From assembly GCA_038087015.1 (NCBI GenBank), contig JASBNA010000061.1, positions 62,001 to 126,000 on the forward strand: a stretch of DNA of 64,000 bases. Reading direction: 5' to 3'. This DNA is from Cerrena zonata (Eukaryota; Basidiomycota; Agaricomycetes; Polyporales; Cerrenaceae). A model generated the notes under the pieces. The model did not search any database, had not been told where the DNA came from, and saw only the letters and a list, made by a program, of their open reading frames with translations. Positions 30,733 to 41,600 of this stretch are shown in pieces. The first letter of the stretch is position 1, and each line of letters opens with the position of its first letter. A program made the position numbers and the translations under genes.

Positions 30733-31389
30733 AGCGAATGAATATAGGTGGGTGTGGAGATGGATTCTACAAACTGAAGAAGAAAAACCTGATGAAGAAG
30801 GAGTTGAATATTTATAACCTCGCTAAGACAGAATCGTCAATATAATCGACATATGAGCCCAAAGTTTCATTGGTAGTATGATGTATTCCTAATCAATCCA
30901 AATGGCAATAAGATAAATAAATAAAGGGGCACAAATTAGTATGAATGTTCCTTTATTAAACAATAACTACAATGAGGTTTGAAATTTTCATTGAGCAACA
31001 CCCACCTACCCACCTACCTATTCGACCACCTTCCCACCTTCCCACCTACCTATCCAACCGCCCACTTATTCCAAAACCTCCGACTCCCATGCACAACACG
31101 CCTGTTGACTGCTACCAAATAAAGTAATCAGTTAATCCTCTTGATGATTGCAAAAAAACAAAATGTATAGGTTGCACGACCATTAGGGCTAAAAACAAAA
31201 ACAGGCTATACTAATAGCCTACGACTAAGACTAAAGCTACTAAAGTATAAACTACTCTTTTCAACTGGAAATCGCCAAGCATACCTTAAAGTAGCCCTGA
31301 GATGGATTGTTAAGTTAAATTGATGAATTGTATTCGCGTCAAAGATTATTTATTTACAATTTACTTATTCGTTTGTTTGTCGAGAGATT
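30733..31389. other. Divergent spacer with C-rich simple repeat and a perfect small hairpin
   Basis: About 660 bases. At 31001-31066 there is a degenerate run of CCCACCTACC/TTCCCACC units. At 31203-31220, AGGCTAT and ATAGCCT form a 7-bp perfect stem with loop ACTA. No gene is visible. Confidence 0.45.
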
Positions 31390-32256
31390 ATGATACTCAA
31401 CACGAAAATAACTTCAAAAGTATATGTTGGTCATGAGTTTAATACGATTAACTCATTATGTTTGATTGAACCAACTTCGATATTTGTCACTGGAGGTACT
31501 GATTCAATAATCAAGCTTCATACCGATGATAATCTCTTGAATTTGCCCAAAGAACATAATGGATCAATTAATGGGATTGACTATTTCGAAGATAATTTAA
31601 TTTCAGTTAGTAGTGATGGACAACTTATTAATTGGGATTTGGTAAAACAGAAGAAAAAACTTGGTTATGCAAAGAGTAAAGATAATTTAACTAGTTGTGC
31701 TAAATTAAATGACCGATTATGGTGTTGTGGAGGATATAATCATCGATTATATTTTTATGATTCTAGAGTATCGAAAAGCTTCTATTCGATGAATATAGGT
31801 AAAGATATAATCAATGATATCAATTATAAAAACCAAGACGTGATTGGAATATCTAATTCCGATGGTTGTTTTTATCAAATTGATTTACGTAACAGTAATC
31901 AAATAATCGATGAGTATAATAAAGGATCAATTATGTCCAATTATTATAACGACACATTACAAAAAGATTTACTATTCTTTGAAAATGGAGACTTGGTAAT
32001 TGATTCTTTTTCAATTAGTACCTTTAAAAGAAATTATAAGTATAACGCTCAATTGATTGATTATCATGGTAATTATTGGATAATTGCCGGGAATCATCAA
32101 TCAAAAATCGACGTATGGAATTACCAAGAAGGTTACGTCGACTCGCTAACAAACAATTTGGTAGACGTAGTAAGTGAAGTACAGTTTAATAAGTATAGTA
32201 ACCAAATAATTGGAACCTCTAGTGATAAAGTAGTTATTTGGCAAAATGTATTTTAA
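31390..32256 (+). CDS. Small WD40-repeat protein, not identified
   Basis: 288 residues that read as a single seven-bladed beta-propeller without extra domains. Repeats are degenerate but visible: INSLCLIEPTSIFVTGGTDSIIKLH, SINGIDYFEDNLISVSSDGQLINWDL, TSCAKLNDRLWCCGGYNHRLYFYDSR and the last EVQFNKYSNQIIGTSSDKVVIW. There are no Trp-Asp doublets in most blades, so sequence alone does not say which WD40 family it belongs to. It is followed after only 13 bases by the IOC4 frame in the same direction. No targeting signal. Confidence 0.75.
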   Translation: MILNTKITSKVYVGHEFNTINSLCLIEPTSIFVTGGTDSIIKLHTDDNLLNLPKEHNGSINGIDYFEDNLISVSSDGQLINWDLVKQKKKLGYAKSKDNLTSCAKLNDRLWCCGGYNHRLYFYDSRVSKSFYSMNIGKDIINDINYKNQDVIGISNSDGCFYQIDLRNSNQIIDEYNKGSIMSNYYNDTLQKDLLFFENGDLVIDSFSISTFKRNYKYNAQLIDYHGNYWIIAGNHQSKIDVWNYQEGYVDSLTNNLVDVVSEVQFNKYSNQIIGTSSDKVVIWQNVF

Positions 32257-32269
32257 TATATAAATTTCA

Positions 32270-33400
32270 ATGCGCAATTTTCAACAACAACTCCAACAAC
32301 GTCAACACACCTTCTTAATGGATCCTGCTAGTATAGTATTGGCCAAGGTCAAAGGGTACCCGGCATGGCCTGCCATGGTGCTTGATGAAAGTATCTTACC
32401 CGAAAACGTTTTGAAAAGTAAAACCAAGTCCAAGAATATTGCGGTTAGATTTTTCAGCGATGATACTTATATTTGGATAAAACTCGGTGATTTGAAGCCG
32501 CTTAGCAAAGAACAAATCGACGAGGCCTTGGGCAAGATGGTGGCCAAGGGAATCAAAACCAAAAAGGAAGGTTTATTAAAGGAGGCCTATGAGTTATGCC
32601 AGAATCCTCCCGATATGGCAGAATTTGTTCGATGGGGGTCCAAGGGCCCTCCAGAATACATCGAAGAGGAGCCTGAACCAGAAGAGTTTGAGATGGAGCC
32701 AGAAGAGGAAGACGAGATTGAAGAGCCACCCAAGAAAAGAAAGAAACCGGGGCCTAAACCCAAGGGCAAACCGGGCCCCAAGCCCAAGGGCAAACCAGGC
32801 CCCAAACCCAAGGTCAAACCAGGCCCCAAGGGCAAACCAGGCCCCAAGCCCAAGGCGAAACCAGCACCCCCCAAAGAGGTGGAGTTTGATGACGATTGGG
32901 GGCTTGACGATATCAATGAATACAACTACGAAGACGGAAATTACATTTTCCAGGATGAAAAGAAACAAATCGAGTTCAATAGCCAATTTCCTAGCGCTAG
33001 CGAAATCAGCGAGTCTTTGAACAAATACCAGGACCATTTTGAACCCATCAACGATACCTTGGTTGACTTATTGATGCAAGAAACAATCAACGAAGCCCTC
33101 ATAAACAAACAACTCGATAAGTTAAGCGGGATACTAACCGCCGACTTCCCCAAATCCATCTTCATCAAAAGCGCTCTATACAAAGTCATGTTGGTTACTC
33201 TACATAAACCCCAGGAGTCTTTCGCCAATACCAATCTCAGAAACAAGATATCTGGTATTCTTCAAGACTACCTTGATCTTCTGGTGGCATCCATCACCAA
33301 GGAGCAATTAGAGCCCGAATCCACCCTGCCGGACCCCAACCTGCCTGCCCCCCAGCAAGATCAACTAACCGTATCCAACGGGACTCCCATCCAAGTATAG
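32270..33400 (+). CDS. IOC4: PWWP-domain chromatin protein, Ioc4-like (ISW1b complex)
   Basis: PWWP reader, in S. cerevisiae the Isw1b remodeler subunit that recognises H3K36-methylated gene bodies. The PWWP block is SIVLAKVKGYPAWPAMVLDE followed by VRFFSDDTYIWIKLGDLKPL (about residues 21-80), with the Trp/Tyr cage residues present. The middle (about 145-200) is Lys/Pro/Gly-rich tandem PGPKPKGK units, likely DNA-binding. The C-terminal part (DFPKSIFIKSALYKVMLVTL) resembles the Ioc4 helical region. An alternative ATG at 32318 (MDPASIVLAKVKG) is closer to the domain and may be the true start, because the 32270-32317 stretch is CAA-rich like a leader. Ioc4 assignment is by domain and general layout. 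Confidence 0.78.
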   Translation: MRNFQQQLQQRQHTFLMDPASIVLAKVKGYPAWPAMVLDESILPENVLKSKTKSKNIAVRFFSDDTYIWIKLGDLKPLSKEQIDEALGKMVAKGIKTKKEGLLKEAYELCQNPPDMAEFVRWGSKGPPEYIEEEPEPEEFEMEPEEEDEIEEPPKKRKKPGPKPKGKPGPKPKGKPGPKPKVKPGPKGKPGPKPKAKPAPPKEVEFDDDWGLDDINEYNYEDGNYIFQDEKKQIEFNSQFPSASEISESLNKYQDHFEPINDTLVDLLMQETINEALINKQLDKLSGILTADFPKSIFIKSALYKVMLVTLHKPQESFANTNLRNKISGILQDYLDLLVASITKEQLEPESTLPDPNLPAPQQDQLTVSNGTPIQV

Positions 33401-34103
33401 CTATAGATAAATACACTGTAAATGTTATCAATAAAAATACCAAATGCGCCCATTTGCAGGTTGCGCCCACGTCTTTTGCAGGTTGTCCCCGGGAATACCC
33501 AGTGGGGGCCATCCGAGCGAATAGTTTGCAGGTTGCACCCGCGCCAACCAGCAATACTTGCCGGGCCAACCAGCAAAACCGGCCAACCAGCAAAAAATGA
33601 CACCCACCAAATTCCCAAAAAGTTTTTCCTTATTTCCAAAAAATTCTCTTTTGTTTTATTAAATTTTCAGTTTTAGTACACTTTTTTTTTAGATTGAAAA
33701 CAAGTTTTAGTCCCCATTCCACTGAATCTTTATCATAAAGAGTATAATTCGATTACAATGTATGTATTTCTGTCAGTCTACTATTGCAATGACAATATTA
33801 GAATTGATGTTATTGGTAATGATTTGTTCGTTAATCCAAAATAAGTAAGCTCCTTTAAGGGTCAAAACTCTCACTTCCAAAAGGAAAAAAGTGCACTTTC
33901 CACTGAAAACAAAAAAAAAAAAAAAAATTAAATAACAAAAGAAAAACAACAACAGAACCTCTGGTGGGTTACCTTTTTGGGGCACGAATCTATTTCCCTT
34001 TATGGTTGCACCATCTATTGATGGATTGAAAGATTGATAAAGGTGCAGGATGGAAGATTGACAAACATCACCACTAGTTTTCACTTTGATACTAACAGTT
34101 TAG
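33401..34103. other. IOC4-MCM1 spacer (MCM1 promoter) with two repeat families
   Basis: About 700 bases. The GC-rich part after IOC4 carries two sets of short repeats (see next entry); the remainder is AT-rich with an A-run at 33910-33928. No gene. Confidence 0.45.
33453..33593 (+). repeat. Two short direct-repeat families, three copies each
   Basis: TTTGCAGGTTGNNCCC occurs at 33453-33468, 33475-33490 and 33525-33540. GCCAACCAGCAA occurs at 33543-33554, 33565-33576 and 33582-33593. The block is GC-rich relative to its flanks and lies just after the IOC4 stop. Confidence 0.7.
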
Positions 34104-34868
34104 ATGACGGACGCTACTGAAGCTAAATTAGAAAACACTGAAGACCAATTAGGTACCACCACGCAATTTGCATCTAGTAATGCTAGTGCTGGTGCTCCAG
34201 GAGGCGGAGACGACGATGACGATGATGAACCTTCTGGTGGTAAGCAACAAAAGGAACGTAGAAAAATTGAAATCAAATTTATCCAGGATAAATCAAGAAG
34301 ACATATCACTTTCAGTAAAAGAAAAGCCGGTATCATGAAAAAGGCTTATGAATTATCAGTGTTAACCGGGACTCAAGTGTTATTATTGGTTGTTAGTGAA
34401 ACCGGATTGGTTTATACTTTCACTACGCCAAAATTACAACCTTTGGTTACTAAATCCGAAGGGAAAAATTTAATTCAAGCTTGTCTTAACGCTCCAGAAG
34501 AAGGTTTGGGGGATGACCAAGGCGACCAATCTGACGGGAACTCTCAGGAATCTCCTGATCAAAGTCCCGTTCCTACTGGTGCTTCGAATCCTTCTACGGC
34601 CACCAACTCAACTAGTGCTGCTCAACAACAACAACAACAGGCTCAACAGGCTGCTCAAGTCCACCATGCGCAACAAGTGCAAGCTGCTCAACACCAACAA
34701 TTACCTCCAGGAGCCGCTCACATTCCTCATGGAATTCCTTATCCAGCTGCTGGCCATCCTCAAAACATGGGTATTCCTGCTCAAGCCTACAGTGATCCAA
34801 ACGTTTACCAACAATATTTCTCCAACTTACAAAATGGTAACATACCAAACCAACAACAATATCAATAA
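34104..34868 (+). CDS. MCM1: MADS-box transcription factor Mcm1
   Basis: Essential SRF-type MADS regulator of cell-cycle, mating-type and arginine genes. The MADS/SAM domain spans about residues 51-120: RKIEIKFIQDKSRRHITFSK, then RKAGIMKKAYELSVLTGTQV, LLLVVSETGLVYTFTTPKLQ and the QACLNAP extension that contacts partners. The N-terminal 50 residues are acidic (GGGDDDDDDEPSGG); the C-terminal half is Gln/Ala-rich (AAQQQQQQAQQAAQ), typical of Mcm1 activation regions. Length 254 fits Candida-type Mcm1. The start is the ATG at 34104; the upstream in-frame region is closed. Confidence 0.96.
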   Translation: MTDATEAKLENTEDQLGTTTQFASSNASAGAPGGGDDDDDDEPSGGKQQKERRKIEIKFIQDKSRRHITFSKRKAGIMKKAYELSVLTGTQVLLLVVSETGLVYTFTTPKLQPLVTKSEGKNLIQACLNAPEEGLGDDQGDQSDGNSQESPDQSPVPTGASNPSTATNSTSAAQQQQQQAQQAAQVHHAQQVQAAQHQQLPPGAAHIPHGIPYPAAGHPQNMGIPAQAYSDPNVYQQYFSNLQNGNIPNQQQYQ

Positions 34869-35227
34869 TTATGTATCTTTAATTCTACTTTGTAATATAT
34901 TTTGTGTGTACTAAATGGGTGTGTGTGTGTGTACGGGTGTAGCAATTGTGTACGGGTGGGTGTAGTGGGTGTACAGGTGCCGGAAAGCGGGGATAGCAAG
35001 GGTTCAATGCTAATGGTACCATCTGAGACATATCTAAAGCAATAGCTTAATGATGTTTGCACTTAAAAACGATGATCAAATAATAACCCAATTTTTATTG
35101 TCTATTATTTCCCCTTTATTGCTGGACCCCTCTAAATTAGTTTTTCTTAAAAATCACCAGTTTTCATTAAATATATATCCCCTGACTACCTTCATGAGTT
35201 ACTAGTTTTTCTTACTCTTTTAATAAA
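34869..35227. other. MCM1-PSP1 spacer with TG repeat and Rap1-like sites
   Basis: About 360 bases. A short TG run (34919-34932) leads into CGGGTGT, and three Rap1-like elements follow (next entry). The rest is promoter of the PSP1-domain gene. Confidence 0.45.
34927..34980 (-). promoter_or_regulatory. Three clustered Rap1-like elements
   Basis: GTGTGTACGGGTGT (34927-34940), TGTGTACGGGTGG (34947-34959) and the weaker GGTGTACAGGTGC (34968-34980), all in one orientation. The first reverse-complements to ACACCCGTACACA, close to the Rap1 consensus. They are directly 3' of MCM1 and about 250-300 bases before the PSP1-domain gene. Confidence 0.45.
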
Positions 35228-36667
35228 ATGAATTCAAATTATCAAATGAATCAGTTCAATCTATTTGGTAAGAGTCCCTCGCCTCACCAGTATCTCGAAG
35301 AACGAAGATATCTGAATAGTATTTGGTCCCAACCGAATACTCAGCCCAATTCCCGATCGAATTCCGATTCTAATCAGTTAATTTGGAATACTCCCAACTA
35401 CAATCGCAAATCTTTAGGTGGTGTGAGTTCCTCACCGCAATTTTCTCCCCAACTTAATGAAGTGAATCCATTTGATAATCCAAATTTAACCAAATTTGAG
35501 TTAAATTTAAGAAGACATTCTTACGGAGATGTTTATAATCGACAGTATTCGATTTCAAATGAACTCAAACAACCAAAAGTTCCTTCATTTTTACCCGATT
35601 ATAGCTATACCTTAGAATCAATTAATGAATATTTTGAAATTGATTATCATGAACGGGTTAAAGTTAGTTTAAATTTTTTGGAAGAACAATTTTTCAATGA
35701 AGAAAAATATTTGGGAGATTCTTACCAATTACCAAGATTCCCAGTGGAGAATCTGTTGAGAAACTACCAATTAGTTCTTGTGGGTTTCAAAGCTGGAAGA
35801 ATTGATGTTTTTTATTTACCTTCCAATAATGAAGAGTTGCAAAATATCAAGCTTGGTGACTTGGTGATTGTGGAGGCGGATCGCGGTCGCGATATTGGTA
35901 AAGTTTTCAAATTGAATATTTCAATTGATGAAGCTAGATTAATGAAGTTATTGCAATTTCAAGAACAACAAGCTGCCTTGAATGAATTTAATGGTGGTGG
36001 GATGAATGATTTATCAATCACTAAAAGTGAATCAAATAATTTGCCCCCAACTTTACATTTCCCTAAATCCATCTTGCAACTAGCCCAACCAAATGAAATC
36101 ATTCAAATTTTAAATAAAAAACAGGATGAAGAAAAAGCCTGTAGATTATGTTTAGCTAAAATAGCTAACAATTTATCCAATGGTTCAACCGACTTAAAAC
36201 AAATGAAATTAATCGATGCTGAATATCAATTTGATCGTAAAAAATTGATTTTTTATTATTCCACTAATCATAGAATTGATTTTAGAGACTTAGTAAGAGA
36301 ATTATTTAGAATTTATAAAACTAGAATTTGGATGTGTGCTGTTACGGGGATCCCCTATATCTCAAATCAAAAAATTCACTACAACAATCCTTTTGCTATT
36401 CAATCAGCTCACCATTCAGTTCCCCAATCGGCACCAAATCCAGTTCAAAAGCCAATTCAACAGCCAATTCAACAGCCAATTCAACAGCCAATTCAGCCAA
36501 TTCAACAAATTCAGCCAATCCAACAGCTACAATCGGTTCCCCAATCGGCTCCAAACTTCCAACCCTGGTCCGCTACACCTAGACAGCTAATTGACAACCA
36601 GGACGAAAAAGACTCGCCCGGCGAGTCCTACATGCTAAAGTCTTTGGTTGATTCAATTAACTTTTAA
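35228..36667 (+). CDS. PSP1: PSP1 C-terminal domain protein
   Basis: Cytosolic protein with the PSP1/YaaT C-terminal domain, in yeast Psp1 or its paralogue YLR177W, linked to P-bodies/RNA metabolism and suppression of DNA polymerase alpha mutants. The domain is at about residues 205-380: LGDLVIVEADRGRDIGKVFK, then EEKACRLCLAKIA, LIDAEYQFDRKKLIFYYSTN and FRDLVRELFRIYKTRIWMCA. The N-terminal 120 residues are Asn/Ser-rich and disordered. The C terminus has tandem QQPI units (about 405-430). The protein is shorter than S. cerevisiae Psp1 (841). Symbol by domain; orthology to Psp1 versus YLR177W is unresolved. Confidence 0.82.
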   Translation: MNSNYQMNQFNLFGKSPSPHQYLEERRYLNSIWSQPNTQPNSRSNSDSNQLIWNTPNYNRKSLGGVSSSPQFSPQLNEVNPFDNPNLTKFELNLRRHSYGDVYNRQYSISNELKQPKVPSFLPDYSYTLESINEYFEIDYHERVKVSLNFLEEQFFNEEKYLGDSYQLPRFPVENLLRNYQLVLVGFKAGRIDVFYLPSNNEELQNIKLGDLVIVEADRGRDIGKVFKLNISIDEARLMKLLQFQEQQAALNEFNGGGMNDLSITKSESNNLPPTLHFPKSILQLAQPNEIIQILNKKQDEEKACRLCLAKIANNLSNGSTDLKQMKLIDAEYQFDRKKLIFYYSTNHRIDFRDLVRELFRIYKTRIWMCAVTGIPYISNQKIHYNNPFAIQSAHHSVPQSAPNPVQKPIQQPIQQPIQQPIQPIQQIQPIQQLQSVPQSAPNFQPWSATPRQLIDNQDEKDSPGESYMLKSLVDSINF

Positions 36668-37126
36668 TGATTAATGATGGGTATATAGGTTATTTATATA
36701 GGAATAGATGTTTACTTCACCTCCGTACCTTTTGACTCGGTTCTCCGTTTCCGGGCCGGATTTCTCAATCCGTAAACCATTCTGTAAACCAGATTACAAT
36801 ATTCATACAATATTCGTACAATATTCATACAATATTCATACAATATTCATACAATATTCAATACGTTCAATACAATCTAAGCCAATCGATACAATCTATA
36901 CCCATTGCAGCCATCGCCAGTACAATCACTAATCAGACACCAGTACAATAACACATGGACTGAATGGCCTAATTCAGTAACCTGAAACGGTGCACTGGAT
37001 TATTAATTATTATGACTAACGTTGAGCGAGCAAAAGTAAAGAAAAAAAAATTTTTTTTGTCTCCTTATATATCGAAGGTGCCCGTGTTTTCCAACTGCTT
37101 CCTCTTCCTCTCTTCTTCAGTCAACG
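36668..37126. other. PSP1-bZIP spacer
   Basis: About 460 bases. It contains the 11-bp tandem repeat described next and a TATATAT element at 37066-37072 before the bZIP gene. No gene. Confidence 0.45.
36795..36860 (+). repeat. Six tandem copies of an 11-bp unit
   Basis: TACAATATTCA repeated six times without gaps (second copy ends in G), giving a period of one DNA helical turn. It is 130 bases downstream of the PSP1 stop. Confidence 0.85.
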
Positions 37127-37723
37127 ATGAACTTTCAACCTACTGATTACTTGACCAACTTGAACCTTGACTTTGATCAAGACGTCAGCCCCCGCTTGAA
37201 CGATACCCCATCCACCACCAGCACCAACGACTTGGATCTATTCTCTGGAGTTGAATTTTTTGATTTGGATGTTTTTTCAAATGATTCATCTGCTCCTTCT
37301 AAACAACAACAAAGATTACAAAAAGATGATTTGTCCCAGTTCTTAAATCTTCCCGGCCCAAAAGCGGAATCCAATCAGGTTTCCGAAGAAGTTTCTGAAC
37401 AGGTTCAACCTCAAGAAGAACAATTAATTCCTCCAACTAGAAAAATTGCTACTGCTGCCGTTGAAGATAAAAGAAAAAGAAATACTGCAGCCAGTGCTAG
37501 ATTTAGAATTAAAAAGAAGTTGAAAGAACAACAAATGGAACAACATGCCAAAGAATTACAAGACCGTATTGGCAGTTTGGAAAAAAAAATGAAGACCTTG
37601 GAAATGGAAAATAAATGTCTTAAAAATCTTATATTACAGAAAAATGAAGATAAAAATTTTGATTTATTAGAAAGTATTAAAAAGAGATCAAGATTAGATT
37701 CTGATTATCAATTTACTACTTAG
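37127..37723 (+). CDS. bZIP transcription factor of the Cys3/Met28/Met4 type
   Basis: 198-residue predicted sulfur-metabolism regulator. The basic region is DKRKRNTAASARFRIKKKLK (about 114-133), nearly identical to Neurospora Cys3 and its yeast relatives, with the Asn/Arg contact residues in place (N119, R127). The leucine zipper follows to about 170 (LQDRIGSLEKKMKTLEMENK). The N-terminal half is acidic and Phe/Leu-rich (SGVEFFDLDVF), a likely activation region. There is a TATATA box about 55 bases upstream. It could be the Met28 or the Met4-like member; sequence does not decide, so no symbol is given. Confidence 0.8.
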   Translation: MNFQPTDYLTNLNLDFDQDVSPRLNDTPSTTSTNDLDLFSGVEFFDLDVFSNDSSAPSKQQQRLQKDDLSQFLNLPGPKAESNQVSEEVSEQVQPQEEQLIPPTRKIATAAVEDKRKRNTAASARFRIKKKLKEQQMEQHAKELQDRIGSLEKKMKTLEMENKCLKNLILQKNEDKNFDLLESIKKRSRLDSDYQFTT

Positions 37724-38605
37724 AATATTTCCCAGTTCAATTATATCAACAATCTTGATTAAAATCCAACTTTTAATCAAGCAGTTTCCCCTTGCTTACT
37801 TGTCACGACTAACCCTTAATGTTTACGAGTGTAATAGATCCAACTCTATTACACATTTATGATATAATGATGTAGATACAATTCTTGTTCCTAAAAACTT
37901 TGTTATTTATTATTTTATGGTTTCCTTTTAATTCTCTTTTGCTTTTCTTATGTATATTTCTTTTGAAAACGATTCTAAATATACACTAAAAGTTATAATC
38001 TGGGTTGTAATGCCAACTACATCATCATCTAGCTTGAAAATTTTCACTCGAGGGTTTACTCTTACTGATTGTTTTACAAACTTTTTAACTCACCTTTTTA
38101 TTCATCCTCTTACCCTTCTCCGCTGTGCCCTCTACTTAACCTATTGTACCTACCGTACCTGCCATACCCACCATGTCATCGCTTGACCTCTGTAACCCGT
38201 TAACTATTCAATTGCTCTATTATACCCCCAACTCTGGAAAACCCTGTACCTCACGTAAATCTTTAAGCGCACTAAAAACACTAAATAAAAATAATAAAGT
38301 CAAACAATTTCACCGTCTACTCTGATTAACCGCCTTTCACTACTTGATTATCCTCCTACCTTCATACCCTTTGATACTATATGAGCGCTCAAACTAGATA
38401 AGTTTTATCTTTATTCAATTAAGTTTGCTTGCCTCTTCTCCCTAGGTGTGTCTTAAGCTTTTACCTTTTACCCGCTTATCTTTTAAAAGGAACTCCACCT
38501 TTCTTATATAAAGCAACCATTGAACTGATCATTGGTAATTTAGTGTAAATATTATCATTTTTGATATCCCCAGTTATAGGGAAAGGGTATTTCTAGTTAT
38601 TCGAT
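37724..38605. other. 880-base promoter region of RIM15
   Basis: No supported gene. The region is AT-rich with pyrimidine-rich stretches (38080-38180, CTTACCC-like). The length suits a highly regulated kinase gene but I see no specific operator. Confidence 0.4.
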
Positions 38606-41600
38606 ATGAAGAATCTTGATTCTTCTGATTCTAGCCATCAACAAGAACAAACACAACAAGGACACCATTTCCACCATTCAATTCCCAATAGATCTTCAAA
38701 TTTGAATCCTCATACTAATCCAAGCTCAACTATCACTAATAATGACGGTTCAGATTCTTCTTCTATAGAATTTAATGATTACTCTCAAAATGATAAGATT
38801 CCATCTTCAATTATAACCGATTTCACCGATTCTACTAAAGATGAATTGAAAGAATCTTTACAATCCCCCATGATTGCCCAATCAGCGTCTTGTCTATCTT
38901 CTCATTCTTCAAATCATGGCTTGTTTCATCAACCGGAATTTAATTTGTCACGTCCTGCCCCACTTGAAAGATCTGTTTCTCCATTCGAAATATCAAGATC
39001 AACTAGTAATAATGATAAACAAGAACAAAAACTAAAAGATGAAAAACAATTAAAAGAATTCGAACAACAACAAAATCAAACCAGTTCTCCAATAAATGAT
39101 TTATTTCATAACGCTCCTAATTATGAAAATATCTTCAAAACTTCCCCTAAAAGAAAACCAAATATCAATGTACCTAATTTTGTGGAGATTTTCCAAGAAC
39201 AAATCGATTTAAGATTAGCTTCTTCAAATAATCCAACTGCAGTTATGGAATTGGATTTGGATGGTAACATACGATACTTGAGCAAAAATTGGGAAGTTAT
39301 AGTTGGTACCAATATTAAAAAATTGGTTGGCAAATCGATTTCTAATATCTTAATTGGTAATAGCGAAGATGATTTAAAAGTTTTCAATAACGCTATTGAT
39401 CAAATGGTTAAGGATGATGTTTCCTATAAAGTTAAATTTATAACTGCAACTAACGATCGTAAAGATTTTATAAATGAATCTCATTCAAGTGGTAAAATTA
39501 CTCCAAGTAATTCTATCAATAATAAGTCTAATGACGATAATGATGATAATGATAATCTTCATTTTAATAAATCTCAAACCGATCATATAATACGATCTGG
39601 TGAACCTAATGAAGTAATTAAAGAACAGACTCAATTCGAATTGGTTGGCACTAATGTAAGCAAAGTGGTTAAAGCTTCAGATATTGAAAATTCTTCTCAA
39701 AATGATTCTAACTCTGATACTGATGATTATTTTGGCTCTAATGCAAACACTCCACAAATGCCGAGAGATTTTGATATAACCCTTAGTTCTGATGATCAAT
39801 CGAGTTCATTAAGCTCAAAAGTTTCAAATAATGGAGAAGTCATTGAATTGGAAGCTCAAGGAATTTTGATTCATGACCCAAAAACTAAACTACCCTCTCA
39901 TTCAATATGGACAATAAAACCTTTTGCTTATATCGATTTGGATTTAACAATTCCAGAAAGCTTAATTAACCTTTTAGGATTCGGTTCAGAAATATTCGAA
40001 GGCTATTTGTTTAATTTGAAAGAAATGGGTATCACTGATGAAGAGAGTGTTCCTCAACCAAAATCTATTCTATGTAGAATTTGTGAAAGTAATATCCCTG
40101 CTTGGTTTATTGAAAAACATAGTGATTTATGTATTGTGGAATATCGTATTAATGAAGAGCTACAAAATTGTCATGATGCTATTGCTGACCAACGTCAATT
40201 AATTATGAAAATTACAGAAAGTCTATGGTTTCAACAATATGACTCTAATCCCTCTCCGAATACTTCTGGGAAGATTTTAGGTTTGGGTGTCAATAGTTCA
40301 AATTCAGAAACTTCTAGTGGACCTAATAGCTCAGGATTCTCTACCCCAACTTCATCAAATAGCTCGATTCTGGACATGTCGGCTTCTTCTTCTTCAACTA
40401 ATGGATTGATTGACGATTATAAAGGTATTCCATTACCTTCTATGTCTCTTCATGATTCTCAACCCACAAGTGGCTCATCACCTAGATTATCAAGTCACTC
40501 ACTAATTAAAAGTACTTCATCTGTTCAATCAATACTACAATCAAAAAAATTTCCCTTTGGTATCCTCAGAAGATTACTAGAATTATGTGATGAAGCTTTA
40601 CAAATTAATCCAGCCGAGAAATTAGAAGATGATGGTATCTTACAATTTTCTCCAAATACTGAGAAGGCAATTAGCTCCGTGGTGAATTGGAGGGTATTTG
40701 ATACAAATGACTTGGCCCTTAAAACCATGATTGAAGATACTAAAGCCTTAGTGAATGATAAAATCGATACTTTATCAAGATTAATTTCAATTTTACAGTA
40801 TAGTGATAAAATAAAAGCAGAAGTGGATGAATTAGTTTTAGAGACTGTCCAGTCAACTGTTCAAAGAATAAGGGAACAAATTCGTATTAATGAACAACAA
40901 CTGCAATCACTGCTTTATCATAGAACCTCGTCAACTTTACTGAAGAAATCATCTTTCTTCTACAATAGTAATCCCGACGATTCGAAATCAAATAATGATG
41001 AGCAAACGATTGGCGATACCAGTGCCATTAGTTTGAATAGTGCAAGTGCTGGAAGCCAAAGTCGTAATTCTAATGATCAAACTTTGTCTGAACCAATTAA
41101 TTTATCGCCAACTCCTTCTAATCCTAACTCTACTTTAATCCACTCACCTCAACCATCAAGGACTAGAAGTCCTTCGGCAAAGCTAATCAATGAGTCATTT
41201 GAAAGTTCAAGTAAGGCAGCTACCTCAATTACTCCTAAAGATATTTTATTGAGAGGAAGAACAACACCAGTTGAAATTCCTAGGGGTGGATCAAATGCTT
41301 CTATTTCTTCGAGAGCTTCATCTATATCAGCACATAATTCAAGACAAAATTCTAGAGACTTAAATTTAATAGATTCATTTAATGATTTGGAACTACTGAA
41401 AAAGTCATCTGAAGCAATTTCGAATAATTCATCTTTTTCTTCCCCTAGAAGACATTTATCGCCAGCTCCTTATGTTGAGAAACAAAACTTGTCATCATTT
41501 CAAAGAAATCCCAATTCAAGGTTTGAAGCATCTTCACCTATGGCGTCACCTTCTTTGCAACACCTTGATGTGAATAATGACTCTTTACCTCAAGCCCCAC

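Noticed and set aside
32587..33037. Gly/Leu-rich antisense frames opposite IOC4
   Set aside because: They mirror the PGPKPKGK repeat of IOC4 and show no independent family.
33294..33676. Frames over the repeats after IOC4
   Set aside because: Several frames on both strands are open at once because of the GC-rich repeats; none looks like protein.
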